A stretch of 64,000 nt of DNA from Persicitalea sp963803495 (lineage in GTDB: Bacteria > Bacteroidota > Bacteroidia > Cytophagales > Spirosomataceae), in contig CAWDMP010000002.1 of assembly GCA_963803495.1 (NCBI GenBank), positions 2,852,001 through 2,916,000 on the forward strand, written 5' to 3'. The notes beneath the pieces were generated by a model. It had not been told where the DNA came from, searched no databases, and saw nothing but the letters and a program-made list of their open reading frames with translations. This document shows positions 53,305 through 62,779 of this stretch, piece after piece. The first letter of the stretch is position 1; each line of letters opens with the position of its first letter. The position numbers and the translations under genes are program-made.

Positions 53305-53688
53305 ATGCTAACCCTCAACAAAAAATACTTCCTACTAACAATCACCCTGTTTCTGATTGAAATTTTCATCGCCCTATACGTTCACGATAACTTCATCCGG
53401 CCCTTCTTCGGTGATTTTTTAGTGGTGATCCTGGTATACTGTTTTATCAGATCATTTTCACAGGTTTCGGTCATTACGGCTTCAATTTTAGCGCTTTTAT
53501 TTTATTATTTTGTAGAAGCGATGCAGTACTTTGACATCGTTGAAGTACTGGGACTTCAAGAATCAAGACTGGCAAGAACAGTACTTGGTACTTCTTTCGC
53601 GTGGGAGGATATTATAGCTTACACACTGGGGATCACGTTTGTCATTTTGGTAGAAAAGAAAATAGCAAGTACCAACCTGTCAAGCTAA
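53305..53688 (+). CDS. DUF2809 family membrane protein
   Basis: A 127-residue membrane protein with four predicted helices (about 8-25, 35-50, 55-72, 100-118). The sequence around FIRPFFGDFLVVILVYCFIRSF and the end FAWEDIIAYTLGI match the DUF2809/VanZ-like small membrane family. Its function is unknown. It is AT-richer than its neighbours. It is followed 64 bp later by the alginate-lyase-like gene. Confidence 0.82.
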   Translation: MLTLNKKYFLLTITLFLIEIFIALYVHDNFIRPFFGDFLVVILVYCFIRSFSQVSVITASILALLFYYFVEAMQYFDIVEVLGLQESRLARTVLGTSFAWEDIIAYTLGITFVILVEKKIASTNLSS

Positions 53689-53752
53689 CTCCGAGCACAA
53701 GTCAGGCTCGGCACTAGTGAGGTGAATTCCCTCATTTTGTCGTCGTTATTGT

Positions 53753-55822
53753 ATGATGAAACTTCCCGCAACAGCTTTCTACTTCGCCAGCTTCCTGCTG
53801 CTATTGACCGCCATCCGTCCGCAAACTGCGACGGGCCAAACCTTCGCCCATCCGGGCATCAACCAGACAAAGGCCGACCTCGCCCACATGAAAGCGCAGG
53901 TGTTGAAGGGGGAGGAGCCTTACAAAAGTGCCTTCGAGCGGCTTAAAGCGGAGACCGATCTGGCGTTTGTGGTTACGCCCTACACCCACGTGCTGCGCGG
54001 CCCTTATGGCAAGCCCAATATCGGCGGCAACGACCTCTCCAAGGGGGCGCAAATGGCCTACAACTGCGCCGTAGTTTGGTACATTACTAACGATAAAGCT
54101 TACGCCGATAAAGCCATCGAAATCCTTGACGCCTGGTCGGCGACGCTGTGGGATTTCGACTATAACGACGCCAAACTGCTGGCCGCCTGGACGGGCCACA
54201 TGCTGTGCAATGCCGCCGAAATACTACGCTATACGCCTTCGGACTGGTCGCCGCAGGGTGTCGATCAGTTTAGGCACCTGATGATGACGGTGTACTATCC
54301 GCTCCTACGCTACTACTTCCCGCAAGCTAATGGCAATTGGGACGGCGCGATCATCCATTCCATTCTGGCCATTGCTGTTTTTACCGATAATCGGCCGATG
54401 TTCAATCAGGCGCTGGATCACCTGCTGCGTGGCCCCGTGAACGGTAGCTTGTTCAAATACATCTACCCCAGCGGACAATGCCAGGAGACGGGTCGGGATC
54501 AGGCGCATGTGCAGCTGGGACTGGGGGAATTCTCGGGAGCCGCCCAAATCGCCTTCACGCAGGGCGTGGATGTTTTCTCGATGGCCGACCACCGTTTGGC
54601 GCTGGGGTATGAATATACCGCGCAGTTTTTGCTGGGCGAGCCGCCGCATTCCTACGGTAAAATTTCGCAACGGGCCAAAAAACTACGGGACGACTACGAA
54701 TATATTTACCAGCACTACGCCGCACGGGGTATCGAATTGCCCTACACGAAGCTGGCCGCCGACTCGGTTCGCTCCACCGCTTCTCGCTCTGTCCTCACTT
54801 CCGTTCGGCAACCGCTGGGCAAGGCAGTTCGCTATCCAGCCGGGCCTGCCATAAGCCCGATTGGCTATATCGCGGGAGCCGTAGCTACCCCAAGTACCAA
54901 AATCCCCGATACTGCGATACGGGTGCCGCCGGGCGAATCTATCCAAAAAGCGTTGGACACCGCAGCGGGCAGCGGTCGGTGGGTAGTGGCTACGGCGGGG
55001 CTGCATACGCTGCCGACTACGCTTAAAATCCCGAGCGGCGTAACGCTGGCGGGAGAGGGCGGCGAAACCACGCTTTTTCTCGACCCAGAATCCGACGAAA
55101 GGGACGCGATCGTGAGCGCGAGCGACGATCTGCACGACGTTACACTTCGGGACTTTGTGCTGGAAGGGGCCACGAAGGCGGAGGTGGGGAGCGACCCTAA
55201 CACCCGTCGTTCGTTTCGCAGCACGGCCAAGCGGGGCGGTGTCCTGTTTATCTCACCGCGCCGAGGCGGGATGAAGAACCTCAATTTTATCAACCTGTCC
55301 GTCCAGAATTGTACCTATAACGGCGTGTTCGTAAGCGGAGCTTCCAACGTATCGGTCAAGGACTGCGACTATACGGAAAACGGCTCATACGTGGTACCGG
55401 GGCCAAAACTGCAGCATAACCTTCTCCTAACGTACTGCGACAAGGTTTCCATCGAGGGTAGTCGGTTAGATACCTCACCCTTTGGAAGCGGCCTTTCGCT
55501 GGGGCATTGCCGTGACGTAGAGGTAAACAATACCGAGATAGCACGAAACGGGTACTACGGCATCCTGATCGCCGAGTCAGAAAACGTGGTGATCGAAAAG
55601 AGCCTGATCGAAGCCAATGACCGCAGCGGGGTGATGATAGAGTTTTTGGACAAAGGGTCGAACGGAATAACAGTTCGAAACAACCGGATTCAGTACAATA
55701 ATGGGTTTGGGGTAGAGTCGTACGCGACGAAAAACGGAACGGTGAAAGGTAATATGTACGAAGGGAATGGTTTGGCCGCGCAGGAAAAAATCAGCGCCGA
55801 GCGGCGGATCATCATGGAGTAA
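53753..55822 (+). CDS. Secreted alginate-lyase-domain protein with right-handed beta-helix
   Basis: A 689-residue exported protein. A signal peptide (FYFASFLLLLTAIRPQTATGQ) comes first. Residues about 30-340 form an (alpha/alpha) toroid of the alginate lyase (PL5-like) type, with NWDGAIIHSILAIAVF and GQCQETGRDQAHVQLGLGE carrying the expected Asn, His and Arg. A linker follows, then residues about 385-680 form a right-handed parallel beta-helix with recurring N-G/S turns (NGVFVSGASNVSVKDCDYTENG). It is probably a uronate polysaccharide lyase. The two lyase-type folds in one chain are unusual. uxuA at the window's right end suggests uronate use. Confidence 0.84.
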   Translation: MMKLPATAFYFASFLLLLTAIRPQTATGQTFAHPGINQTKADLAHMKAQVLKGEEPYKSAFERLKAETDLAFVVTPYTHVLRGPYGKPNIGGNDLSKGAQMAYNCAVVWYITNDKAYADKAIEILDAWSATLWDFDYNDAKLLAAWTGHMLCNAAEILRYTPSDWSPQGVDQFRHLMMTVYYPLLRYYFPQANGNWDGAIIHSILAIAVFTDNRPMFNQALDHLLRGPVNGSLFKYIYPSGQCQETGRDQAHVQLGLGEFSGAAQIAFTQGVDVFSMADHRLALGYEYTAQFLLGEPPHSYGKISQRAKKLRDDYEYIYQHYAARGIELPYTKLAADSVRSTASRSVLTSVRQPLGKAVRYPAGPAISPIGYIAGAVATPSTKIPDTAIRVPPGESIQKALDTAAGSGRWVVATAGLHTLPTTLKIPSGVTLAGEGGETTLFLDPESDERDAIVSASDDLHDVTLRDFVLEGATKAEVGSDPNTRRSFRSTAKRGGVLFISPRRGGMKNLNFINLSVQNCTYNGVFVSGASNVSVKDCDYTENGSYVVPGPKLQHNLLLTYCDKVSIEGSRLDTSPFGSGLSLGHCRDVEVNNTEIARNGYYGILIAESENVVIEKSLIEANDRSGVMIEFLDKGSNGITVRNNRIQYNNGFGVESYATKNGTVKGNMYEGNGLAAQEKISAERRIIME

Positions 55823-56020
55823 TTCTTTGCAGAAACAACTAGCGTTTAAACCCACATACTTCAATACTCAAAACAGCTACACCACCTGCACCATCCCCGC
55901 AGCTCACTGACCACCTCCCCGCTCGACAGGTTCTGCGGCAATGGATGGACAGTCTATACAACGACAGACAGCGAATTGAAATGTATAAATCAGCCGCGTA
56001 GCGGCGGGTGAAGAGTGCCG

Positions 56021-56449
56021 CTAAGTGAGTTTCTTGACCATCACCAACCTCAGCAGCCAATAAAGTAGCAATCCGACGGGCCCGAGCATGAAGCAGAATG
56101 CCAGCGGAACGACTACCCAACCGTGAGCGATTTTGCGCTTTTGGGAGTCGCGCAACACCACGCCACCTACCATCAGGTCGAAGGCCAGGTAGTGAATCCA
56201 GCCCGCCAGCATCACGCCGTCGCCACCGTTTTGAAACATCCCTTTCACGCCTGATAAGGTACCGAAGGCCGCGAAGTCCATTGGGCCGCCCGAGAAAAGG
56301 TAGTACGCATAAAAGCACGCCAACAGGACAGGAATCAGAAACGAGCGTACCAGAAATTGCGTAACCGACCAGCGCGGCGCAAAAATCATGAGCAACCACT
56401 GCGGCATAACGAGAAAACTGGCGATCTGAAAAACGACATCGGGACTCAT
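56021..56449 (-). CDS. ABA4-like family membrane protein (DUF4281)
   Basis: A 142-residue membrane protein from ATG 56449 (MSPDVVFQIASFLVMPQWLL), the normal family N-terminus. The frame is open further to 56599, but the extra part is basic and overlaps the divergent photolyase. There are four hydrophobic segments. GWIHYLAFDLMVGGVVLRD is the signature of the ABA4-like family, named after a plant protein needed for neoxanthin. In bacteria the role is unknown, perhaps carotenoid related. It is divergent from a photolyase gene. Confidence 0.85.
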   Translation of the reverse strand: MSPDVVFQIASFLVMPQWLLMIFAPRWSVTQFLVRSFLIPVLLACFYAYYLFSGGPMDFAAFGTLSGVKGMFQNGGDGVMLAGWIHYLAFDLMVGGVVLRDSQKRKIAHGWVVVPLAFCFMLGPVGLLLYWLLRLVMVKKLT

Positions 56450-56525
56450 GGGTGGGGCGAGGGGTTTAGGGGGTTGGAACGGTAATTTAAACAAATATCT
56501 TGCCCAAAGTTGAGGGGTTCTCAAA

Positions 56526-58024
56526 ATGACCAATACACATCCGCTCCATATCGTTTGGTTCAAGCGCGACCTGCGCCTTCTGGACCACGCGCCGCTCAAA
56601 GCGGCGCTTGAAAATGGACGTGCGGTACTTCTGCTCTACATTTGGGAACCCTCGTTGCTCCGCGATCCGCACTACGCGGCCCGGCATTGGCGGTTTGTAG
56701 GTGAATCGTTGCGTTGCCTCGATGCGCAACTGGCGGCCTACGACACCAAGGTACGACAGGTAGTGGGTGAGCGGTAAACTTGTCCTGGCCGGGATTCACG
56801 ATAGATACCCGGTCGAAACCCTGTATTCCCACGAAGAGACGGGTCTTGAAAATTACGTACGATCGTGACAAAGCGGTAGCGGCTTTTTGTCGGGAAGAGA
56901 ATGTCAAGTGGCGGGAGTACCAGCACAACGGAGTACAGCGCGCCTTGCCGAATCGTACCGCCTGGAAAGAAGACTGGCATACGTATATGAACACCCCGCT
57001 GGCGCAACCCGCCCTGCCGCGCTTAATGTACGACGCGGCGCGCATCGAATTGCCACACGAAATAAGCGATTGGCAGGAGTTAACTGACATGCCGCCGGAG
57101 ATTGCCCAAAGCACCCAGTTTCAGCCCGGCGGCGAGGAAGCGGCGCACCGGTACATGAACAGTTTTTTTCAGGAACGCGCCGCCGGGTATAGCCGCACCA
57201 TTTCTAAGCCCGAAGCCAGCCGCCGGAGCAGCGGCCGCATTTCGCCCTACCTTGCGTGGGGCAATCTGTCGGTCAGGACGGTGTTCCAGCGGTACAAGCA
57301 CGCGCTGCGGGAGCAGACCATTCCACGCCGCAACCTGATCGCGTTCGGGTCGCGGTTGCGGTGGCACTGTCATTTTATCCAAAAATTCGAGAGTGAAGAC
57401 CGCATCGAGTTCGAGAACGTCAACCGCGGCTACGATTTCCTGGAAAAGCCTGTAAACGAAGCGCACTTCCGAGCCTGGGCCGAGGGACGTACCGGCTTTC
57501 CGCTGGTGGATGCCTGCATGAGGTGTCTGCGCGAGACAGGTCACCTCAATTTCAGAATGCGAGCCATGCTGGTGTCGTTCCTGACGCACCTGCTGTGGCA
57601 GCCCTGGAAGTCGGGCGCGGTACATTTGGCCACGCTATTCCTCGACTTCGAGCCCGGTATTCACTACGCCCAGTTTCAGATGCAGACCGGCGTGACGGGT
57701 ATCAACACCGTCAGGATCTACAATCCCGTCAAGCAATCCTACGATCACGACCCGGAGGGTGTTTTTATTCATAAATGGGTACCTGAACTCGCCGACTGCC
57801 CCGCGGCGTTCCTGCACGAACCCTGGAAAATGACCGCAATGGAGCAGGAGATGTACGGCTTTCACCCTGGCGCCGATTACCCTGCGCCTATCATTGACGT
57901 AGAGCAGGCGCACCGCGCGGCGCGCGAGCAGATATGGGCGCATCGGAAGCTGCCGGAAGTGAAGAAAGAAGGCGAACGGATTCTGAAGCGGCACGTGGTA
58001 CCGGGCGGGAAGAAACGTCACTAA
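56526..58024 (+). pseudogene. Cryptochrome/DNA photolyase, two frameshifts
   Basis: A photolyase-family gene of nearly 500 codons, broken near its start. 56526 to about 56765 gives HIVWFKRDLRLLDHAPL and LLLYIWEPSLL. About 56785-56850 in another frame gives AGIHDRYPVETLYSHEETGL. From about 56846, a third frame gives KITYDRDKAVAAF and the full C-terminal FAD domain (WGNLSVRTVFQRYKHAL, GRTGFPLVDACMRCL, NFRMRAMLVSFLTHLLW, GINTVRIYNPVKQ). At least two indels within about 80 bp separate them. The rest is intact, so the loss is recent or a sequence error. Confidence 0.85.
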
Positions 58025-58032
58025 TAATGCTG

Positions 58033-58752
58033 TCAGCGTTGGAAGCGGTAGTGCAATTGCAATGTCGTGCCGGCAGAAACGATGTAATCATACAATCCGA
58101 AAGACACGCCCACGCCCGGATAGTAGGGGGTAAAGCCACTTCCCAAGATCCGGGTATGATGACTCCATCGGGTCTCCCAGCGCAGCATCCAATTTGAGCC
58201 AAGCGAAAAATCCAATGCGTAGTAAGGTTCGAATCCCAGCCCGACGTTGTCGACAACATCCACACCGCGGTAATCGCCAAAGGCAGGCCCTTCGAAGAGC
58301 AGCGTGTTGGTGTATCGGCTGTACGTAGCAACGCCCCTCACGCCGAAGTTCGACCGGGCCTTGCGACCGCCGAGTACCCATTCGTAGCCGCCTTTGCCAT
58401 ACCACCCCCTCATATCCTGGCGCCGTTCGACGCGCTCGGGGTCGGTCACCTCGGCATGCGTAAAGCCAAGCATCCCATTCCAGTAGCCTCTGTTTTCGGT
58501 ACCGCTCCGAAAAATAACTTCTACAATTCCCTTATTTTGCAGCCGGGCCGACGGGTGAGCCACGAAGATAGGCTGATTTCTGACGAGCAAAAGCGGAATA
58601 TTTTTGAAAATATCGATTCCAAACGTCATTTCTCTTTTCGACGGCTCGACTATTGCCAGAGTGCCCAACGTATCAATCCCGACTGTTTGCCCACAAGCCA
58701 ATCGAGACAGTAATATTCCACAAATCACTAGCGTACTTACCGTGTTTTTCAT
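58033..58752 (-). CDS. Hypothetical outer-membrane-barrel-like protein
   Basis: A 239-residue protein with a signal peptide (MKNTVSTLVICGILLSRLACGQ). The mature part has alternating hydrophobic strands, Gly-rich turns and aromatic ends (GYWNGMLGFTHAEV, GFEPYYALDFSLGSNWMLRWE, GVGVSFGLYDYIVSAGT), ending with LQLHYRFQR. This suggests an outer membrane barrel of 8-10 strands. No family was recognised. It follows a lipoprotein gene by 11 bp and may be in one operon with it. Confidence 0.72.
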   Translation of the reverse strand: MKNTVSTLVICGILLSRLACGQTVGIDTLGTLAIVEPSKREMTFGIDIFKNIPLLLVRNQPIFVAHPSARLQNKGIVEVIFRSGTENRGYWNGMLGFTHAEVTDPERVERRQDMRGWYGKGGYEWVLGGRKARSNFGVRGVATYSRYTNTLLFEGPAFGDYRGVDVVDNVGLGFEPYYALDFSLGSNWMLRWETRWSHHTRILGSGFTPYYPGVGVSFGLYDYIVSAGTTLQLHYRFQR

Positions 58753-58763
58753 GCTGGTCTCAG

Positions 58764-59240
58764 TTAAGGGCGCTTCGTCAGACTCACTGAAATGCCGTAC
58801 GCGGTGCTGTGCAATCCTTTGAACTCACCGGTGTAGGGACTGTAGTTAACATTCGTAGTCGTGAAAGTACTGCGGTAGCGCGGTCCTTTGGGTTCGAGGA
58901 TGTCGAGATAATAACCACACGATCGCCGGGTTTCGAAAACGCGCCTGTAAAAAAGCGTGAGCGTATCGACTTTGTTTTCGAAGTAGAAGAGATAGGTGGT
59001 GCTATCCTGTTGCAACGAGAGCGGTACTAAGCCACCCCCGCGCTGGGTGCCAATGTCGATAAAGCGCTGAAAGGCGGAATCGGACTCGATGCCCAGGGCG
59101 CTGATCCGCAGCAGCGAATCGGATGGGCCGAACGAGACGCTCATGCTGAGCGTCGGCTCGGCGCGCGGGCCACAATCGTAGCAACTCACCATGAGGCAGG
59201 TACTTACCAGTAATAAAACCAAATGAACGACTGAACGCAT
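58764..59240 (-). CDS. Hypothetical lipoprotein (DUF6452-like)
   Basis: A 158-residue protein with lipobox LMVSC (C20), so membrane-anchored. The mature part has a Cys pair near the start (YDCG) and one later (RRSCGYY), and the segment LVPLSLQQDSTTYLFYF followed by DTLTLFYRR resembles DUF6452 proteins of Bacteroidota. The function is unknown. It lies directly before the barrel-like gene. Confidence 0.7.
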   Translation of the reverse strand: MRSVVHLVLLLVSTCLMVSCYDCGPRAEPTLSMSVSFGPSDSLLRISALGIESDSAFQRFIDIGTQRGGGLVPLSLQQDSTTYLFYFENKVDTLTLFYRRVFETRRSCGYYLDILEPKGPRYRSTFTTTNVNYSPYTGEFKGLHSTAYGISVSLTKRP

Positions 59241-59289
59241 AGGTTCGAGCGGTAGGTGAGAAAAGGCGGATTAATGTAGTGTTTTTTTC

Positions 59290-59297
59290 TATCTTTG
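59290..59297 (+). promoter_or_regulatory. Candidate -7 element (TATCTTTG) of the ExbB gene
   Basis: It matches TAnnTTTG about 107 bp before the ATG of the ExbB gene, which would leave a leader of roughly 100 nt. No TTG lies exactly 19 bp upstream. Confidence 0.45.
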
Positions 59298-59403
59298 GGG
59301 CCTGAACAATAAGGTTTAGGCACTGCCGTTAATTTCAGAACTCACCCGCCGGGGAGGTAAAATCGATCCGTTGAACTTTAACTTTTAATCCTTTTTCTCA
59401 AAA

Positions 59404-60084
59404 ATGATCCTGCTGCAAGCACTTACCGACTCCACGATGGCTACTACCGGCGCGAGCGACGGACTTTCTCTACTCGATTTATTACTAAAGGGCGGCTGGG
59501 TAATGCTCCCGCTGGGCCTACTCTTTATCGCGACCATAGCACTGATGATCGAACGGTGGCGGGGCATCGGCAAAAACGCCAAAATCGAGGAGACCTTCGT
59601 CGACAATATCAAGGACTTCATTCAGCAGGGTAACCTCAAATCGGCCGAGTCGCTGTGCCGTAACCAGAAAAACGCCGCCGGGCGTATTTTCGAGCGCGCC
59701 ACGGGCCGCATCGGGTACCCGATCAAGGACATCGAGTCTTCGATCGAGAACGCCAGCCAAATCGAGCTGCAGCGCATGGAGGGTAACTTACCCTACCTCG
59801 GCGTCATCGCCGGTATCGCGCCCATGCTGGGCTTCGTAGGTACCATCGCCGGTATTATCCGTATTTTCTACGACATCTCGATTTCCAACGATTTCAACAT
59901 CAGTACGATTTCGGGCGGTATGTACGAGAAAATGATCACGTCCGGTTCCGGCCTCATCATCGGTTTGATCGCTTACGCGGGCTACCACCTGCTCAACATG
60001 AAGATCGACCGCTTCGCCCTCCGCCTCCAAATGGCCGCCTCCGATTTCCTCGACGTGTTACAACGTCCGGTAGAATCCAGATAG
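59404..60084 (+). CDS. MotA/TolQ/ExbB proton channel family protein
   Basis: A 226-residue inner membrane protein with three helices (about 30-48, 130-155, 175-195). The conserved channel regions are GWVMLPLGLLFIATIALMIERW, LPYLGVIAGIAPMLGFVGTI and SGSGLIIGLIAYAGYHLLN. With ExbD it would form a proton-driven motor that powers TonB or Tol complexes. It is followed by the ExbD gene with a 105-bp spacer holding word repeats. No tonB is seen nearby. Confidence 0.9.
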   Translation: MILLQALTDSTMATTGASDGLSLLDLLLKGGWVMLPLGLLFIATIALMIERWRGIGKNAKIEETFVDNIKDFIQQGNLKSAESLCRNQKNAAGRIFERATGRIGYPIKDIESSIENASQIELQRMEGNLPYLGVIAGIAPMLGFVGTIAGIIRIFYDISISNDFNISTISGGMYEKMITSGSGLIIGLIAYAGYHLLNMKIDRFALRLQMAASDFLDVLQRPVESR

Positions 60085-60089
60085 GTATT

Positions 60090-60189
60090 AGGTATCAGGT
60101 TGTTAGGTATTAGGTTCTTTATCTGAGGTAAGGAAGTACAGTACGTAAGTGACCTAACGCCTAATAACCCAACAACCTAATAACCTAAA
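60090..60189. repeat. Inverted pair of TTAGGT/ACCTAA word repeats
   Basis: The left side (60085-60117) contains GGTATCAGGTTGTTAGG and similar units; the right side (60152-60189) contains CCTAATAACCCAACAACC and similar units. The sides are imperfect inverted copies. The right side ends directly at the ExbD ATG. It may form an intercistronic hairpin. Confidence 0.8.
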
Positions 60190-60582
60190 ATGAAAATACG
60201 CCGCAAAGCCCGGTTTGCCCCGGAAGTATTTACGCACTCGCTGAACGACATCATGTTCTTTCTGCTGTTGTTCTTTTTGATCATTAGCACGATGTCCAAC
60301 CCCAACGTCATCAAGCTAATGTTGCCCAAGGCGTCGTCGTCGCAGCAGGTTTACAAGAAACAGATCACGCTATCGGTGGACGATCAGAAGAATTACTTCG
60401 TCGACAAGGACCAGATACCCGCCGGGCAGCTGGAATCGCAACTGGCTTCCATATTTGCCAATGTAGAGGAACGCACCATTGTGCTGCGCGTGGATAAGAA
60501 TCTTGCCGTGCAGGACCTGGTGGATGTACTTGAAGTAGGGGCTAAGCTCGACATCAAGATGGTGATGGCTACCGCGCGGTAG
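60190..60582 (+). CDS. ExbD/TolR family biopolymer transport protein
   Basis: A 130-residue protein with one N-terminal membrane helix (about 18-38, DIMFFLLLFFLIISTM) and the conserved Asp in LNDIMFF for proton coupling, followed by a periplasmic domain (KQITLSVDDQKNYFVDKDQI, TIVLRVDKNLAVQDLVDVLE). It pairs with the ExbB gene upstream. Confidence 0.92.
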   Translation: MKIRRKARFAPEVFTHSLNDIMFFLLLFFLIISTMSNPNVIKLMLPKASSSQQVYKKQITLSVDDQKNYFVDKDQIPAGQLESQLASIFANVEERTIVLRVDKNLAVQDLVDVLEVGAKLDIKMVMATAR

Positions 60583-60606
60583 AGGTACTTGGAGAGTTTG
60601 TTATAA

Positions 60607-60650
60607 AGCGAAAAGCGCCGGATGATTCAGATCATCCGGCGCTTTTCGCT
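60607..60650. terminator. Bidirectional terminator with 20-bp perfect arms
   Basis: Perfect inverted arms of 20 bp (60607-60626 and 60631-60650) around a TCAG loop, placed between the convergent ExbD and Uma2 genes. Each arm end contains AAAAGCG/CGCTTTT, which gives T-rich tails in both directions. Confidence 0.85.
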
Positions 60651-60663
60651 TTCGGTAGTGGCT

Positions 60664-61278
60664 TTATCGTGAAGGTGGCAGAATGTCTTCTTCTTCCAAG
60701 ATTGTTTGCAGGCAAAAGCTGTATTCTTCAAAAAGCGGCACATCGTCGGTCCATTCAAAAATCTCAAGACGAAGATTCGGGCGCATTAAAAGTATTTTAC
60801 GGCTTTCGGTCAGTACCCACGCCACGCCCTCTACGCCAAATTCGATAAGTTTTTCGGACTTCTGGACCATGTAAGCCATCTCTGAACCCGCCCGGGCATC
60901 TACGGAATAATCCTTGGGATCTATTTTTATATCCACCTCGATAATGAATTTGGGTGGAATCGAGGTGTAGTTTTTCACCCAAGGACTTCCTGACTTAGCC
61001 TTCTCACAGATTAAGATGTCACCTGAGAAATTATCCTTGTGTCTGACGTGGATTCCTACTTCATTGGTTGGAGTCCAGTATTCTTTTTTTGGTAAAATGA
61101 GTTTCAGATAACCCACGATGGCTTGTACCAAAAGTCCCTGCAAAAAACTACTTCCCATGATTTCGCTTTCATCTTTTAACCCAAGAAGTACCTGACGGTA
61201 GCCGCGGCGGTAGTACTTGCGTCCGCCAAATTCCTCGTGGACCAGAGTTTCGGGGATTTCTTCAATGATCGTTTCCAT
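60664..61278 (-). CDS. Uma2 family restriction-endonuclease-like protein
   Basis: A 204-residue protein of the Uma2/DUF820 group with a PD-(D/E)xK-like core: an Asp in FSGDILICEK, Glu and Asp in PPKFIIEVDIKIDP, and a Lys in KLIEFGVEGVAWVL. Members are common in Bacteroidota and cyanobacteria; their role is unknown. It is longer at the N-terminus than many members. Downstream it meets the convergent terminator. Confidence 0.82.
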   Translation of the reverse strand: METIIEEIPETLVHEEFGGRKYYRRGYRQVLLGLKDESEIMGSSFLQGLLVQAIVGYLKLILPKKEYWTPTNEVGIHVRHKDNFSGDILICEKAKSGSPWVKNYTSIPPKFIIEVDIKIDPKDYSVDARAGSEMAYMVQKSEKLIEFGVEGVAWVLTESRKILLMRPNLRLEIFEWTDDVPLFEEYSFCLQTILEEEDILPPSR

Positions 61279-61299
61279 AGCTTTCCTATTTTTATCTAC

Positions 61300-61346
61300 A
61301 ACTTCCCGAAAGACTGGCCACCTGGCGTTAAAACTTTCGGGAAGTT
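61300..61346. repeat. Hairpin with 13-bp arms AACTTCCCGAAAG/CTTTCGGGAAGTT, copy 1
   Basis: Arms at 61300-61312 and 61334-61346 with a 21-nt loop. It lies 6 bp after the stop of the MocA-type gene on the minus strand, where a terminator would be. The same arms recur at 63752-63784. Confidence 0.85.
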
Positions 61347-61351
61347 AGTTA

Positions 61352-62779
61352 TTATCCCTTCACATAAGTAGTTCCGTAAGGCGCGCGTTGCGGGCGCGAG
61401 AGCATTAAATTGGCTTCGGCGTCATTGAGAAACTGCTCTTTCACGGGGTCCCATTGCAGTTTGCGGCCCAGCTTCATGGCGGTGTGCGCCAGCAGACAGG
61501 TCGAGCAGGAGCGGTGGGCTATTTCGACGTGGCTGATCGTTTGCTTGTCGTTCTGAATGCTTTCTAGCCAATTGCGATGTTGCTCGGGGCTGTCGTAGAG
61601 TTTTGTTTCGTTCGCTCCGATCACCGATCCGAGAATTTTCCTGTCGCTGGCGGTCATAGCTTTGTTTTCCTTGGCCGACGATGCGGTCGCGCCTGGATCA
61701 GATGCGGTGACAGCCACGTTGTCGCGTGAGACGAAAATCCAGCCATCGGTACCTTCGAACTTAACGCCGTTCTGATTTTCGCCACCGATTTCCATAATCA
61801 TGCCGTTAGCGTATCTCGAGATCACCAGGAAGTTACCGTGTACGTTCCAAAGACCCGAGCCCACCGAAGGGAAGGATCCCAAACCCGTGATTTCTACCGG
61901 ACCGGTCAGTTCGGTATTCATGCCCCAGTGCGCGGTGTCGATGTGGTGCGAACCCCAGCCCGTAATCATCCCCGCACCAAACTGCTCCAGCCGCAACCAG
62001 CCGCCACGCCCACTCAGGCTGTTTTGTGGGTGTACGCGATCGAGCGTGTAGTACACCTCGGGCGTAGAGCCTAGCCACATATCGAAATTGAGGTTGGATG
62101 GAACGGGCATCTTCTCAGGATTTCCGCCCGCCGGGTCGCCGGGCAGGCCGACGTACACCTTCTTCAACTCGCCAATGCGGCCATTGCGTACCAGTTCGCA
62201 CGCGCGCCTGAACTGCGGCCAGGGATCAGTAGAGCGCTGCTGACTACCGAGCTGGAATTTGATTCCCTTTTTCTGCACCATGTCGCTCAGCATCCGGCCT
62301 TCCTGGATCGTGAGCGAGGTAGGCTTTTGCATGTACACGTGCTTTCCGGCCACGGCGGCTTCCATGGCGGGCTGCGCGTGCCAGTGGTCGGGCGTGCTGA
62401 TGATGACCGCGTCGATGTCCTTGCGGGCCAGGAGCTCCTTGTAATCGTCGTAGGTTTTGACGTCTACGTAGTTGTCCTTTCCGGTTTTAGTAGCATACTC
62501 CTTCTCAATCCATTTCTTGCCCATGGCCAGGCGGTTCTTGTCCAGGTCGGCCACAGCAATGACGCGCGCCACTTCGTTTTTCATCGTCTCGGGCAAATCG
62601 TGGCCGCTTGAAATACGTCCGTAGCCGATTTGGCCGATGTTGATCTTATTGCTGGGCGCATTCTTGCCAAAAACACTGGCCGGCACGATGGTCGGAAAGA
62701 CCGAAGCCGCAATTATTCCGGCGGTACCTGTAGCAGTGCTTTTTAGGAATGAGCGACGGTTTTGGTTGGTAGTATTCAT
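61352..62779 (-). CDS. Gfo/Idh/MocA family oxidoreductase, Tat-exported
   Basis: A 475-residue NAD(P)-dependent oxidoreductase with a twin-arginine-like signal (NRRSFLKSTATGTAGIIAAS). The Rossmann motif is IGQIGYGRISSG at about 47-58. The conserved EKP-type motif is YMQKPTSLT. The active-site His region is GWGSHHIDTAHWG. It is of the long, secreted kind common in Bacteroidota glycan loci. The substrate is unknown, perhaps a sugar derivative. It shares strand and context with the SDR and uxuA genes upstream. Confidence 0.9.
   Translation of the reverse strand: MNTTNQNRRSFLKSTATGTAGIIAASVFPTIVPASVFGKNAPSNKINIGQIGYGRISSGHDLPETMKNEVARVIAVADLDKNRLAMGKKWIEKEYATKTGKDNYVDVKTYDDYKELLARKDIDAVIISTPDHWHAQPAMEAAVAGKHVYMQKPTSLTIQEGRMLSDMVQKKGIKFQLGSQQRSTDPWPQFRRACELVRNGRIGELKKVYVGLPGDPAGGNPEKMPVPSNLNFDMWLGSTPEVYYTLDRVHPQNSLSGRGGWLRLEQFGAGMITGWGSHHIDTAHWGMNTELTGPVEITGLGSFPSVGSGLWNVHGNFLVISRYANGMIMEIGGENQNGVKFEGTDGWIFVSRDNVAVTASDPGATASSAKENKAMTASDRKILGSVIGANETKLYDSPEQHRNWLESIQNDKQTISHVEIAHRSCSTCLLAHTAMKLGRKLQWDPVKEQFLNDAEANLMLSRPQRAPYGTTYVKG

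Noticed and set aside
55839..56399. 186-residue minus-strand frame near the ABA4-like gene
   Set aside because: Overlaps the true DUF4281 frame in another phase and has no recognisable features.
60664..61278. Uma2 protein as an active transposon-borne endonuclease
   Set aside because: No transposase, terminal repeats or cargo boundaries nearby; only the domain itself is supported.
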